The notes under the pieces: generated by a model | Databases searched by the model: none | The model's input: the letters and a program-made list of their open reading frames with translations, nothing else | Told to the model about the DNA's origin: nothing | Source: Ascidia mentula | Taxonomy: Eukaryota; Chordata; Ascidiacea; Phlebobranchia; Ascidiidae | Direction of reading: 5' to 3' | DNA length: 64,000 bases | NCBI GenBank assembly: GCA_947561715.1 | Contig: OX387197.1 | Coordinates: 11,777,001 to 11,841,000, forward strand | Shown: positions 1 through 12,383 of the stretch, piece by piece | How positions within the stretch are numbered: position 1 is the stretch's first letter | How the letters are laid out: each line of letters starts with the position of its first letter | Position numbers and translations under genes: made by a program

Positions 1-619
1 CTAAGATGAAACCATCTTTTGTTGTGTATCTAAAACAGCTGACGTACTACTTTCCCACTCTTGTTCAAAATTGTGGTTGGGTTTAAAAAAGTTATATACA
101 TTATTTCGTTGTGTATTTTCAATGATGTGAAGAATAGTAATTCAAATTTGAATGTTAAGCCAAGCCAAACTCATTGTTTTGAACTTAAATACTTTCCAAA
201 AAACACACATTGACAAATCAAGTTGCTAAGTTGTATTTATTTGCACAGTATGGAAGTCGTTAAGTCAAAAAAGAATGACTTCACAAGCATTCATCACATC
301 ATTTACAACAAAATAATACCAATAAACCAGATCGTAAGTGAGAAAAATGTTTGTTTTAGTGTTATTATTTCTATACAGAGTGAAATGTGGCAGTGATTTC
401 AAAACAATGAAGCTGTAAAAAAATGAATAAAAGATTTTTAAAACTTGGGGTGTAGAATATATTGAAATTTGTTGATTGATAATGAAGAGGAAACTTTTGT
501 TTCTCTCTGTATAAAAAATAGACCACTGTTTAGTTTAGAACTGTCAAATTTGAAAAGTTGCAGGCAGAACAGGTAATATGTTTACAAATAAAAACATCAA
601 CACCTGACTAAGAATAAAA
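1..619. other. Intergenic DNA with no recognised gene
   Basis: AT-rich sequence downstream of the borealin gene, which reads leftward and stops at 620. It probably includes the borealin 3' UTR. I see no convincing reading frame, RNA gene or repeat. Confidence 0.5.
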
Positions 620-3458
620 TCACTTTCCAAGTTCATCAGCAACACTTTGAAATGCAGCTGCTACTTTCCGTCTCATTTCTTCTGACATCTGACTTCCCTA
701 AACACAACATTTCCATCAGTTGAATTCCCCACAACCAAATATTCGCACAAAGCTTTGAGAGATATCCCAAATAACACACACAAAAAAGTTAAAATAAACA
801 ATTTCTTTTGTAGTATAAACCTACTGTGAAGTGAACAGGACTTCCTTGGTCTGAAAATAGATTGAGCTGAATCGAAGATATGTCATCATCACTTCTGAGG
901 GTTCTTGGTTTGTCAAGTAAATTGGGTCGTCTAAAAAAACATACTTTGTTATCTGAAAAATAAAATATTGCATACATGCACCGAGTTTGCTGAAAATGAC
1001 CACATTGACAAACATTTGTGAATTAGTGGACATGTACAATTGGCATTATCAGCCACAGGGTGTGTGGGTGATGATACAAATAAAGATCTAATTCCTATGA
1101 TGGCAACTAGAAAATTCTGAATAGGTTATGGAATATAATAAACATTTCACATACCTTCCATTAAGTGTAAGCATAGGGGTTCCTTCCACTACTTTAAAAC
1201 TAAATGGTTTTGTCGATGATGGTGTTTGAAAAACAGATTTCTTTCGAGCAGAAACACTGGTTTTCCTTGTCTAAAAGTAGAGTTTGATTAGAAATAAACT
1301 CTAAGGAATCCAGTGTGAATTAAAACAAAATATACCTGTTTTGAAACCTTTTTTGTAGCTGTAGGTTTTCTTGCCGTTCGAGTAACTGTGTAAATATTTA
1401 TATTTAGGAAAATCTTTACTTAAACCAATCATAAAAGTTATGACCAAGGTAGTCTCCCTGGATGTCAATTGTTTTGTGAACCGAAAACAGTTTTCCTATT
1501 ACAACAGTAGAATTGGTGACGCCCATTCATGGCAAACAAAAACTACAAAGCATGGTGCCAGTGCCAAACAACATATTACAGTTCTGATCACATAGCTGGA
1601 TGCACCATATGTCTATATTTTTGGGTTCTGGTAACATTTTTTTGTTTGGTGCAAACGAATGTGAAGAATAACATCATTTGACCATGTTAAGTCATAGTTT
1701 AAATATTCATAATTTTAAATCCTTCCAGACTTTAATTTATTCCACAACAAATAATAATATTCAGGAAAGGTTCCAGCGATAGTCATTAGAAAATGTCTCA
1801 ATGGTGTTTTCATAAAATTGTTGGACACCTAGGTGGTTTTTAACCTTCCCTGGATACAGGCCGCATCTCTGTATTTCTATGGAAAAGACTTTCCCGGTTG
1901 GGAATTGCCCTTCTCGAACTCCTGCGTAACAGAGTAAAATTATGTGTAACAATGCAATGGGTCATGCATGGGCGCCAGTGTTTTGGTTGAATGAGCGCAG
2001 ATGAACAGGCTGTTGCCAGGGCGATTTTCAGCGTGTTTGGGGCAGTTTTAGTTTTTTTTCAGGGTTATTAGTCAGGCAGTAAATTGGTAGAGGGTGCTGT
2101 TGTACATGTAGCTGAAAAACTACCCAAATATTGAGGTTGATTTTGTGAAAAAATGAATCACAGAAAGTATGTTCAATTTGTGATTTTCTGTCAGTGCGGA
2201 CCCTTGGCAAGGAATTGTGGCCAAATTTATAATCGAAATAACTACTTAAACTGCTCCCCTGGGGGCATTTTGACCCTCTGTTGGCCATTATTTTGGTCAA
2301 AAAAGCAGAAAAAAGTGTAGGTTTGTTTTGTGAAAAAATGAATCACAGAAAGTTACCTCCATTTGCGATTAAGTGAAGCCACCAACCCTCCTCTACACAA
2401 TTCATGAAGAATTAGATGTCTTGTAATTGTCTTGGGGCCCCACCGGGGCTGTTTGTACACCCTCTAGGACTGACAATTTAGCAGTTAGCCTTTGCAAAAA
2501 CCCCCAATGTGCTGTCTTAATGCAGCTGCAATCAATTTTTTTTCTGTTCAGCAATAGTAGTTCCCCTTCATGAGTCATCAGACCCGGCAATTGTTTTTGG
2601 CAAACAAGAGAAACTGTAACCAGGTGCACAATAACAAATGACTTCTAAAACTCAATTTTGGGGATTTAATTGAGAGATGCGGCCTACAGCACAATCCTGT
2701 ACATGTTAAAAAATTCTAACATATGGCAACCACAATATAGAGGTTTTGTAACCATAATATAGGTTTGTACAATATGATCTTTTTATTCAATAATCGCCTT
2801 GCATGCCAGAGGTTGCTGGCCCTACTCTAACAGCTTTGTTTTGCATATTGTTAGTTAAATAATATATATATAATATTAACATGCATTGATTTTCTTGATT
2901 GTATCATAGAACAGCTTACCTTTTGCTGGTTTAGTCATCTTTGCGGTTTCTTTGCTTTCAACTTCAATGTCCTAAATATTAAGTAAAAATTCTGTTGTTT
3001 ATTCAGCCTACTTACATTGGTTAACAAAAAGTACAAAATAATAAAACATTAACATTGATTTACCTGCAGGAATGGCCCATTAACTTTTTGAAGGTAGGTT
3101 TCAACATACTCCTGCACAGTCATTTTTCTGACATGTTCTGGAATACCTAACAATGTTGTGTGCATTTTCTTCTTCATTGCATCAACAATTTTTTCTGAAG
3201 CTTGCTCATAACCTTCGATTTCGTTTGCAACTATACAACCAAAAAAATACAGATTGGAGTTTATAAGCGCAACATATAAACAGAAAATGGATTTTGGGTT
3301 AAAATTAGTATATATATTGCAAAAAATATAGCCAAACATATATATATACCTTGCAAATTGAAGCTGTTGATAAATCCATGCAACTTAATTGTTTTCTTTT
3401 CTTCTTCGCTGGCAGAAAGCCGTGAAGTTCGTTTTTTTATTGCCCGTTTTCTCGCCAT
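620..3458 (-). CDS. CDCA8: Borealin (chromosomal passenger complex subunit)
   Basis: Borealin is the CPC subunit that bundles with survivin and INCENP and helps place Aurora B at centromeres and the midzone. Seven coding exons close in frame: 3458-3350, 3230-3064, 2971-2920, 1385-1336, 1270-1155, 930-825, 697-620, giving about 225 aa (human 280). The start ATG is at 3458-3456 and the stop at 622-620. Residues 1-90 resemble the conserved N-terminal INCENP/survivin-binding region: a basic start (MARKRAIKKR), then FINSFNLQVANEIEGY, then LGIPEHVRKMTVQEYVE, matching the human LRLPKALREMNW segment. The middle is basic and rich in Lys, Ser and Thr, as in other borealins. The C-terminus (GSQMSEEMRRKVAAAFQSVA) is shorter than the vertebrate dimerisation region. 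The 1.5-kb intron between exons 3 and 4 holds a repeat. The assignment rests on recalled similarity of the N-terminus. Confidence 0.82.
1858..2685. repeat. Putative 828-bp inverted-repeat element in a borealin intron
   Basis: The ends are a perfect 13-bp inverted pair, AGGCCGCATCTCT at 1858-1870 and its complement at 2673-2685. The interior around 2200-2480 is more GC-rich than its surroundings. It also contains a ~27-bp direct repeat (2142-2168 and about 2327-2354, core GTGAAAAAATGAATCACAG). I see no clear target-site duplication and no transposase, so this would be a non-autonomous element of unknown family. Confidence 0.4.
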
Positions 3459-3920
3459 TTATTACCTAGTAGTGGACAAAAACTACTTTCTGTGAGAAAA
3501 ACATAAAAAGGCTTAAACTGTTGCCTTGATAATTTTTGAAAGACTGAAAATACTCTGTGTCACCTGAACAAGTGTCACAAAAAAAATGCAATTTATATAA
3601 TTATGTACATTTAAGCAAATGCATGAAATAGTTCTGCATTATCTGATTACGGTAGTGGACATCCCTTATGTATTCCCAGCCTGTGAAGCGGCTGTAAATC
3701 AGCTGCTTTTTTTTAAATAAAACCATATAATTGCATGAAAAATTTAAAAAACATAGCCGGATACCATATACGTAGCCAAAAAGTTGTTTATATCAGATCT
3801 GACCTATGCTTTACTATGAGTTGAAAAATACATTTGGTATAGCTAAGACAGGTTTGAGGCCAGGGTAATGTAAGAAACCACACATGAAAACATTTTTGCT
3901 TATACCAAACTATTTATGAC

Positions 3921-4012
3921 TATATGCTTGCTTGTGCACTGCTTTTATAAGAGACTGATAAGTCATAACCTTTTATAAGAGACTAGATCAGAGACTGACA
4001 CGACAAACTGAA
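3921..4012. repeat. Fragment of a dispersed palindromic repeat
   Basis: The segment contains GCTTGCTTGTGCACTGC, then TAAGAGACTGA, then GACTGACACGACAAA. The reverse complement of its first half matches 38104-38150, in and beside the palindromic element at 37977-38140. The GACTGRCACGRCAAA tail also recurs at about 38150-38165. It is a partial, diverged copy of that family. Confidence 0.45.
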
Positions 4013-5692
4013 GAAATTCAAACTATTTATGTATTTTTCGAGGTTATGACTTATGTTCGCTGTTTTACTTTCAAGTAAGTTATCTAAAAGTACATTTTGG
4101 CAATAAAAGCTATGTAAATTGTAAATTCTGTTTTTATCAATTCCGGATAAATCGGGGGTATAGCCTTCTACAAGAAGAACTTGCAAAAATATTGCGAAAC
4201 AAAAAAGTTTAAAACAACTTTTACTATTTTGAGCATATTGAAATGTTCACATCAATTGTTGTGCATTCTGGGCTATTAAATCTCCTGCAAAAACACATTA
4301 AAATGATTATGTCATGTGCATTTGCTGACAAGAACTACATGCTAAATTCACAGGACAGGGCATGTTTGTTGTTGGCATAAATTTGCAATAAAAATATTTG
4401 ATTTTGTATCCACAACATACTGTGGGGATATTACATTGAGTGTGATTTAATCTTGACGAACTACGTCAATTGTCTTTTAGTATTAGTTACTTTCTTCAGC
4501 AGAAAGATTGCAAATTAACAAACAAGTCTGCAGTTATTTTAATGCTAAAGTAGAATAAAAACTTATAATACACCACTATTACCATGTAAAGAACTCCATG
4601 TATTAGAACAAAGAAAAATTATATGTTAAACACACATACATGCAGTAAATGGTAATTTGCTGTTGAGCATACTATGTTGTAGATACATACAAAGATGATT
4701 AGTATTTACATACAATGTGGTTATGAAAGCATATTAGACAAAACTCCAAACATTGTACTTTGTCAGTAATTTAACAACTCTGAATACAAGTATCTGTACT
4801 ATTTACGTAACGAAAAGAGCACAAAGATGTAAATGCACAAACAAAGTTTATAACTTTTTTTTATTATTAGAGCATGACAAAGCATTTGACATAGTCTCCA
4901 GTGTTAGTTTCAACAAAGGGCACAATGATTTTTTCTTCGTAGCCTATAGCCTACATGAATTAGATCTTATAAATATGGCCTCTCCTCATGCATATATCAG
5001 TTGAACACTTTTGCAGTGGCTAAAGAACAGCAGTTGGCAACAAACATAGTTGGTAAGCATGGTTAATCTTTATCTAATCTTTCCAAGATCATTTAAAATT
5101 TAAATAATTTTTTTAATGAAGATGAATAATGTTAATTTTGTCCAGCTAGGTTTTGCAGCATAAATAAAATTGAGAACAAGGGTGGGTAACCAAATTTCCA
5201 ACCAAAAACTGACATTTTTTATAAACTTTAGTGCACTAACTAACACTGTACTTTTTGTAAAACTAACTAACCTAACACTGTACTGGAAACACGAACGGCT
5301 TTCTTTGATACGTCTTTCGCAGCATCACCACAGCCACAGACGCATGCGACACAATATTTTATAACATTCAACAACAACAACTCGACAAGGCAACTTAAAG
5401 ACCTACGTTTTGTATTTCTCCAAACATTCGCGCGCAAAATATAAAAAGTATCGAAGCCACGCAAAATATAATTTAAATAGTTTTGTGCTTTTAAAAGCTA
5501 AAATTTTAAATAGGTTTAAAAAAAAATTATTTTGGTGGTCAAAAAGTGCATTCTTGACCAATTTAACCATTTTCAACCATTATAAATATTCCTTATTCAG
5601 CATTTTTTTGCTTGATCACGCTTGTTGTTTACCCGTTGGAGTCTCATTTCGTTTTTCTACAAATTGTGTAGTGTTTTTGCGTTCATTCGCAC

Positions 5693-6216
5693 CAGGGTTG
5701 CCATTTGGCCGTCTTTACGGCCAAATTCCAGAAATTTGGCCGTTTGAAAATCGGCCTGGCCGCGAAAAAATCGTTTGGCCGTAAGGCAGATATTTGGCCG
5801 AATTTGGCCGAATTTCACTTGGTACTATGTAAATCCACAAAAGGCATTGCTGGTTTCAGGTTATCAATAGATTTGTGGACGATTGTGTTGTCATAAATAT
5901 GTCTCCGAAAAATTGTTACGTCATAAACTAATCTTGACTGAGTTGGTAAAGAATTATGCTGCAATCGTAATGTTTTAGCAACATAACCGGTTTTGAAACC
6001 ACTGATAAGCATATAGATAACAGTGTTTTAAACATACAATTTACGAATTTATTTCCGGCTATATAGTCGTTCCTGTAGAAATCATCAAACTTTTACGTGA
6101 TTTGGCCGAATTTTGGCCGTAAGAGAAAAAAAAATCAAAAAAGTTGATTTGGCCGAATTTTGGCCGTAAGAGAAAAAAAATTGGCCGTCAAGTGTTTTGA
6201 CCATCTGGCAGCCCTG
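5693..6216. mobile_element. Non-autonomous hAT-type MITE
   Basis: The 524-bp element starts CAGGGTTGCCATTTGG and ends with the inverted counterpart of CAGGGCTGCCAGATGG, the form expected of hAT termini. It is flanked by an exact 8-bp duplication, ATTCGCAC, at 5685-5692 and 6217-6224. Both ends are packed with short TTTGGCCG/CGGCCAAA subterminal repeats, which are typical hAT transposase-binding arrangements. No transposase is encoded. The small reading frames inside (for example 5705-5896) are by-products of the GGCC repeats. It lies ~0.4 kb upstream of TMEM43. Confidence 0.88.
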
Positions 6217-6629
6217 ATTCGCACTTCACAGTGTGAATTTTACACAGGAGATGGCTTTGCAAATTGTTTTGGATGCTTTCGTCATGTCCATTTCTGTATG
6301 TTTAATCCGGTGACTCATCCCTAATAAAATAATGTAGCGACGTGCTTAAAAGATATTTTTTAGGTTAGACCGTCTATTTTGGACACGAATTCGCCATTAT
6401 GATACCCGTTTTTATGTAAGTGCAACAGATCACACGATCTGTAATGGAAAAATAGTTCATCAAAATCTTTGAAGTAAGCTTGTGACTGTCCCAACAACAA
6501 TGAGGAAAAAAACAAGGCACCAGTCACTATTTTGGAAGCCCTTAGTTTAATCTAATATGCAATTTATATTTAACTACACCTTACTTGTCATTGGTTTGTA
6601 TTATTTAGTCTTTGCAATATACATAACAA

Positions 6630-8745
6630 ATGGTTGAAACAAGGAGAGTAACGTGGACACGCAAACCTTCTTTCTTGGAGCGAGTTGGTGAAAGCATATC
6701 AGGAATTTTGTTTGGAATTGCAATGTTTTGTCTCTCGTTTGCTGTCTTGTATTACAATGAAGTGAGCAATATTTTGAATATATTTTCATGAAGTTTGTAT
6801 TTTTTCTGGTCCAATTCACTAATTCAACTTTGATTAAGGGATCATCTGTCAATGTAAGACAAATGTTGGAGGAAGTAAAGCAACAGGTTGTTCCATTACA
6901 AGCAACCAAGGCACCATTGTTTAATGACCAACTGGTTTATTTTACTGGCTTCCTAGATACTGATCAGGTAGCAAAGTTTTAACTTTTCCTTATATTTGCA
7001 ACAACCTAATCAACAAAGTTCAGAAAATTCTAGATGATGTCTATGGAATTTCATTTGGATGTGTTAAACTTAAACGTGTGGTAGAAATGTACCAGTGGGT
7101 TGAACACTCTGATGTGAGAGATGTGGATGAAGGCGATGAAGTTCGCCATGAGGTTACATATTATTACGAAACTGAATGGTCATCGTCACTCCAGAAAAGC
7201 CAAAGCTTTTCTGAGGAACTTGGTCATCGAAACCCCAAGTAAAGTAGCATTGTTTGTATCTTACATGGAGAATATAGGGATAAAGTTATGTTGTTGTTGC
7301 AGATCATTTTCATTCGAAAGTTATGATTACACAGCCAACATGGTATTAGTTAATGAATTTCAACTTTCAAATTTATTTGTTGAACAAATCAACTGGTTTG
7401 AACCGGTTGTTAGCCTTCCAATTCCTAGTGACACAAAAATAAAAAGATACAAACATCATTATTACCATGCCTCAGATCCAACACAACCTCAAGTAGGAGA
7501 TTATAGAGTTTCATTTCAGTGTGCTGGTACCACACAATTAACTGAGCATGGTTTAGCAGATCAGGTTAGTTCTGTAAGACATTTGTGTATATAAAGTTAT
7601 AATTCGGATTTAATCCGTATATTCCCACATTCCAGGTACAATTTGCTCGTTTTACTTATCGTATTCTGGATTTTTCTGCATCAACCGTGCATTCGGCCCA
7701 CGGTTTTACTTTACCGGCGGTCGACTTCTTGCGTGGCGATATTCGTAGGCTAACGCAGTTTGAGTAATGCGGCTCCATAACATTGTGATTCTATCATCGA
7801 AACCACCCGATTGACAATGTAACCACCATTTTTTACTGCGAATATGACTTCCCTGTTAAATATTCTTGCTTTATCTTCTACACTTTAACGAGTACCGTGA
7901 TTAATCGATGAGATAACGCATGTTGTTCTCATTTTCTTGGATATGCAAGTTTTTAAGATTTGAGCGATTTTGGCAACATACTACTACATAGACAACGCCA
8001 TGCGCAAAAAATACGTCTTTGGAAAATGTGACATTTCGCTTAATCCGGATAAATTTTACTACATAACTAAATTATTTTGAAAAAAAGTTATCATAGTGCT
8101 GTTAATTGATATTTCTAAATCAAATCTCAATGTCTTGAAATATTTTGAATTTCACAAAAAATCTGGCCGTGTAATACCACAGTAAATGGGCTGCATTACT
8201 TCGCACCAAGATCAACATAACTTATAACCTGTTTATTTAGGTCAGTTTAATTGGGAAGTTTTTGAATGGAAATTTTGTCCCGCACATAACATCAAACCAT
8301 TACTTCGTTGCCTTTCTCTACCGAGGAATCAAAACCCAAAATGAAATGTTGAGCATTCGTCAATCACACAACAACCTTACGACATGGCTTATTCGCTTTG
8401 GTGGATTTGTTATGATGTTTGTCGGTCTTAGTATTATGACACGGATAGTAGTGGTTTTAGGTGAGAAAAGTAAAATTACTTAAACGTGAAAAACTGCTAT
8501 TTTTAATTTGCCTCATTATAGTTCCTAATATTAAACCCAATATTATTTCAGTTGATTGGATACCCATTGTAAGAGGCATTGTGTCAGCAAGTGTGACGAT
8601 GTTTAACTTAACACTTGCCCTCTTTTTGTCACTGGTAACTATAGCAGTTTGTTGGGTAAGGTTTCATCCTTGGTTTGCTACAGCGATGATTGGTGCATCG
8701 TTAGTCCCGTGGTTCCTATCCTTACAAAGAGCTTCAACTTTATAG
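6630..8745 (+). CDS. TMEM43: TMEM43 (LUMA), inner nuclear membrane protein
   Basis: TMEM43 is a four-pass protein of the inner nuclear membrane/ER that binds lamins and emerin. Six exons close in frame: 6630-6761, 6839-6967, 7024-7238, 7303-7564, 8241-8460, 8552-8745, giving about 383 aa (human 400). The order matches the family. An N-terminal FLERVGES precedes transmembrane segment 1. A large lumenal domain carries the family motifs VEMYQWVE, YETEWSS and GHRNPK, then QVGDYRVSFQCAG. A C-terminal group of hydrophobic helices ends the protein, starting at MTRIVVVLGVDWIPIVRG. The start is the ATG immediately before the conserved first exon. Intron 4 (7565-8240) is the longest and has no gene. 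AATAAA lies at about 8792, 47 bp past the stop. Confidence 0.93.
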
Positions 8746-9437
8746 CCTGTGTTTAATTCATGTGCAATCTTTTGTACTCAATTCTACTGTTTAATAAACG
8801 TTTTCACCTTTGCATCAAGAACCAAACAAGTTGCAATCCTTGTGAAAATTTTTCCAAACTTCGATTGTTATAATAATAAACAGTTGTTTGTTTTATCATT
8901 GCACGCATGTCACTGCTGGCATGAGATTAAGTAATTGCCTGTCCAGACATATTAATACTTGCAATACAGGGAGGGAAACTACTAAATAACCGGAAGAAAC
9001 GTGTTAGTTGTCGAAAATTTTGTTCTTTCAAATTGAATGCCCCGAATGATTTGTGAGGAATTTATCCCCATTTTGCAGTGCAGTTTTTAATTCTAGCGGA
9101 AAAATAAAATCAATCTAAAGCAAGACTCTCAGACCTCCAGGGCTACGAACACCATTTTAAGTCGTGTATGATAGCCTACTATAATAAGAAACTAAACTGT
9201 GTCCCTGCCTCTCTGTATATTACCCATGGGAAAAGACCAAGATGCAATCTGTTTCATCCATCCATAATTAGCTCGCGACGATGCGCGTTTATTCTTCGAA
9301 GCAGTGTGTCAGTGAACATGCGCCACTTTACAAAATGATTTCAACTTCGATACATTTGTGTTACGAATGAAAACAGTGGTTGCGGGTTGAACTTCTTCCG
9401 CTTTAGTTTTTCACTTTCATCGTACAAATGAAATTAT
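8746..9437. other. Short spacer between convergent TMEM43 and troponin C
   Basis: Both genes end here, TMEM43 from the left and troponin C from the right, so the stretch is mostly 3' UTR. It holds an AATAAA at about 8792 for TMEM43. No other gene is visible. Confidence 0.5.
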
Positions 9438-10854
9438 TTACTGCACGTACTTCATCATGTTCAGCCATTCTGCAAAAGTGGAGTTCGTTTACCAACTGTT
9501 AGCAAAGCTAATATTTCTGCAAACCTTCGTAGTCCAACATCCCGTCTTGGTTTTTGTCACCATCGTTCATCATCTCATCAACTTCGTATTTCTCAATACA
9601 TTCACCAGTGCCCTCCATTGCAATCTGCAATGAATCGTAATGGCATTGGATAATGTGATCACCAATCATTGTTACGCACGTTCAACACAGAACAATGAAC
9701 ACGTTTACTTATTTGTGAAATATTACCATTCATTGCAAATTCAAATGCAAGCTGGTTAACAAAAATATAGGGGTATACCTTGAGTTCATCCCAGTCGATA
9801 AAGCCGTCTCCGTTTAGGTCGAATAAACGGAAAGCCTCTGACAATTCTCCTTCGTCGCGCTCTGGGATTTTCGCTTCTTGATCGGCCTGCATTTGCCTGT
9901 ACATCATTATACAAAACTCTTCGAAGTCGATCGTTCCGCTTCCTTTGTGTAACAACCAAAATCAAAAGGCTGTACAACTTACAAGAACGTTGTTACAACT
10001 TACAAACGGTTGTTAGTGAAACTTACAAAAAAGACGAGTGCATGCACATGCAAATATGTAGAAGGTCATTTTCCAAACAATAATGCATTTACCATATTTC
10101 CCTTTAAATCATTTAGATGAATTTAAACAGATGTGGGTGCTGAAATTTGTGATTTTTTTGGTGTGGCTGTTGATGACTGACCGTCAATATCAACTTCTTC
10201 AATCATTTCGCGCAAGTCGTTGTCGGTAGGAGTTTGACCCAACATTCTCATAACTTTACCAAGTTCCTTAGTGGTAATTGTACCATCCTCCGAGTCGGTG
10301 ACAAAAATATCAAAAGCCGCCTTAAATTCTGCGTCACAAAATGCATGCAACCAATCCAATTGTATAGAAACAGGTTTCACGGGACATTTTCAAAAACCAC
10401 AGCAACACTTAAACAGCCAAATCTTCGTGCTCCGCTTTGGCTTTTCCCTCCAACTCACCATCCATATCAACTTCCTCCACCATTTCTTTAAGTTCCTGAT
10501 CGGAGGGGTTTTGCCCAAGAATTTTCATTACAGTCCCTAACTCTTTGGTGGTAATCGTGCCATCGTCAGAATCGGCAACGAAAACCTCAAACGCTGCCTT
10601 AAACTCTGTTTATAACGATTTACGTTAAATCAGCATTTCACTATGGGCTACATATATGATCCCTTATCGAGCGAGTTCTTCTCTTTGGGGTGGAAAATAT
10701 TGTAGCAATTTTTTAGCCTAAATTTAAACAAAATTTTTACTCACCATTTTTTTGTTCTTCCGATAATTGTACCTCCTAAACAAATAAAAAGTAAAGGTTA
10801 TCTTTTCACTTTCGAATCAAAGCGTTTTAAGTCAAGCAAACTTACCATTGACAT
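9438..10854 (-). CDS. Troponin C, muscle Ca2+ sensor with a duplicated exon 3
   Basis: Troponin C is the EF-hand sensor that relieves troponin I inhibition in striated muscle. Exons on the minus strand: 10854-10846 (MSM), 10775-10745, one of two exons 3 (10605-10459 or 10328-10182), 9942-9779, 9624-9525, 9469-9438. Either choice gives 160 aa, the usual troponin C length. EF-hand I has Ala or Thr at loop position 1 and Ser at position 3, so it looks unable to bind Ca2+ in both versions. Loops II ([12 protein letters not shown]), III ([12 protein letters not shown]) and IV ([12 protein letters not shown]) look intact. The linker has a Glu/Asp-rich [11 protein letters not shown]-like stretch seen in troponin C rather than calmodulin. 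Ascidian troponin C isoforms are known, as far as I recall, to come from alternative splicing of one gene. Confidence 0.93.
10182..10605 (-). other. Mutually exclusive troponin C exons 3a and 3b
   Basis: Exon 3a (10605-10459) and exon 3b (10328-10182) are each 147 bp, start and end in the same phase, and have their own AG and GT sites. Both begin EFKAAF, and both continue [10 protein letters not shown] then EEVD. They differ at about a third of positions (for example EVFVADSDD against DIFVTDSED). Using both would keep the frame but add a second EF-hand I and helix, so exclusive use is the natural reading. They cover EF-hand I through the start of loop II, the regulatory head that contacts troponin I. 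Confidence 0.85.
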
Positions 10855-12383
10855 GTTCTTTGCTTCGTGTCTATGCAGCGCGAAAAGAGTCGTTCAGTTC
10901 GTAGCGAAGGCGATCGTAAATGCGCGAGGTCCCAGAGCAGGAGAATGTCAGCGACAACTGGTGCTGATTACGAAGAACGCAAATGTGTCGATGACGTATG
11001 CGATAAGGTTAGTTGCTGCGTTTTCGCAATCCCTAAACAGCAGATTGTGACGCCTAGTTCCATACTTGCATGTTGCATAGTTACACATCAACTGCCTGTC
11101 GCATTAATCATATGGCGGCAATTAACAACAATTAAACGCGGTCAAACTGCACATTTGCAAATGAGGTTATGTTTTATTTACAGGAATACTTAAGTTAATC
11201 AAACATTCCAGATCTATATTTAAGTAAAGCTTATTCTGATGATTGTCGTTTAGTCTATAAACACCATGTAACGCAAAATTGCCAAACCACTAAAAAAACA
11301 TTATGCTGCATATTTTTATCTTGGATAGAAATAAAGTAAATTTTCACAACATAGTTTCTTACATAAACAGGGATTTGAGTAAACAAGTGAGAGTGAGAGA
11401 ACATTGCACGGTTGCATGAAATGCGCTACATCTGTAGAATGTCCAGTTTTGTGACAAATCTTGTATTGTGAGATAAAGTAACGAAGTGATTTGGTCTAAA
11501 CATAATCATTTCACACCGTATAGATCATTTACATCTGGGGCGGCCACACGAATTGGACGACCCATGCATGATATTGTAAAGTTTTTATTTTCAATTTGTT
11601 TAATGTTTGAAATCATATTACATGAATGGAGTGATTTCTGGAATCAAATATAGTTTTGCAAAACGTTTTCCGCCATTTGATTAATGCGACAGGCAATTGA
11701 TTTGTAACTATACAACATGCATAATATTTTGTCAACCTTCCTCCACGACATCAATAACTGTTAAGCCTACATACCCAATGAAAAACTGAAACAAGTTATT
11801 TTATTTCCATTTCGTAGCTTTTAGGGGTAAGAGAACTATTTCTATAGCCAGTATAAGTTTCAAATTAACGTGCCACATAGTAGGTTAGAAAACCGAAAAT
11901 ATGGTTGATAATGGTTTAAAAATTCGCCAATTATGCAGAATCTTCCATAATGCGTAGTTGTTGGTTACACACATTTGTGATGTGGTTACAACTTTCATTT
12001 CATCACAGTTTCTTTTAGCTTTATGCTAATGCGGCAGTGGCCGAAAGTTTAACGAACATATTCAACACTTTTTGCAATTACCAGATTGCAGCCCTGGAAA
12101 CCTGTCAACTTTTATGAGAACCTACATTGGTCATCTCTGTCTTACAGCTTGTTGGATGTTAAAGTGTATTTCACGCCAAAGACCAGCAAGTTTGCATAAC
12201 TTACGTCATGTAATAAGGCCTATTAGGACCTACATACCCCGTCACATCACAAAGCCTTTGGATCACAGTAGATCAGCCCAACTTTAGCCGTAGCTTAAAC
12301 GTAAATAACAGGAACAATCAATTGACAGACTATTATGTAGACTTCGCAAAAAAGACTCATACAATATAGACACAATGTATTTT
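10855..12383. other. Troponin C upstream region and spacer
   Basis: The stretch lies between the start of troponin C (leftward) and the end of the PY-motif membrane gene (leftward). It should hold the muscle promoter of troponin C. A CRE-like TGACGTAT is visible near 10992, a motif type used in Ciona muscle enhancers, but I cannot delimit an element. The two small plus-strand frames at 10853-11193 look like antisense noise. Confidence 0.4.

Larger units (their letters stand above)
3459..6629. other. Intergenic region between borealin and TMEM43
   Basis: The two genes are divergent, so this ~3.2-kb stretch must hold both promoters. The only structures I can define are a short repeat fragment near 3.92-4.01 kb and a hAT-like MITE at 5693-6216, about 0.4 kb upstream of the TMEM43 start. 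Small reading frames near 4.75-5.5 kb are AT-rich and do not resemble proteins I know. Confidence 0.5.

Noticed and set aside
5410-5896. Open frames in and before the hAT MITE
   Set aside because: Much of the residue pattern comes from TTTGGCCG subterminal repeats, and no transposase motif is present.
7565-8240. A possible extra TMEM43 exon after the AG at about 7636
   Set aside because: The downstream exon at 8241 already joins in phase and restores the family alignment. The extra stretch is not needed and has no matching donor.
10853-11193. Two overlapping plus-strand frames upstream of troponin C
   Set aside because: They have no conserved residues or splice context, and they overlap the expected promoter and 5' UTR of troponin C.
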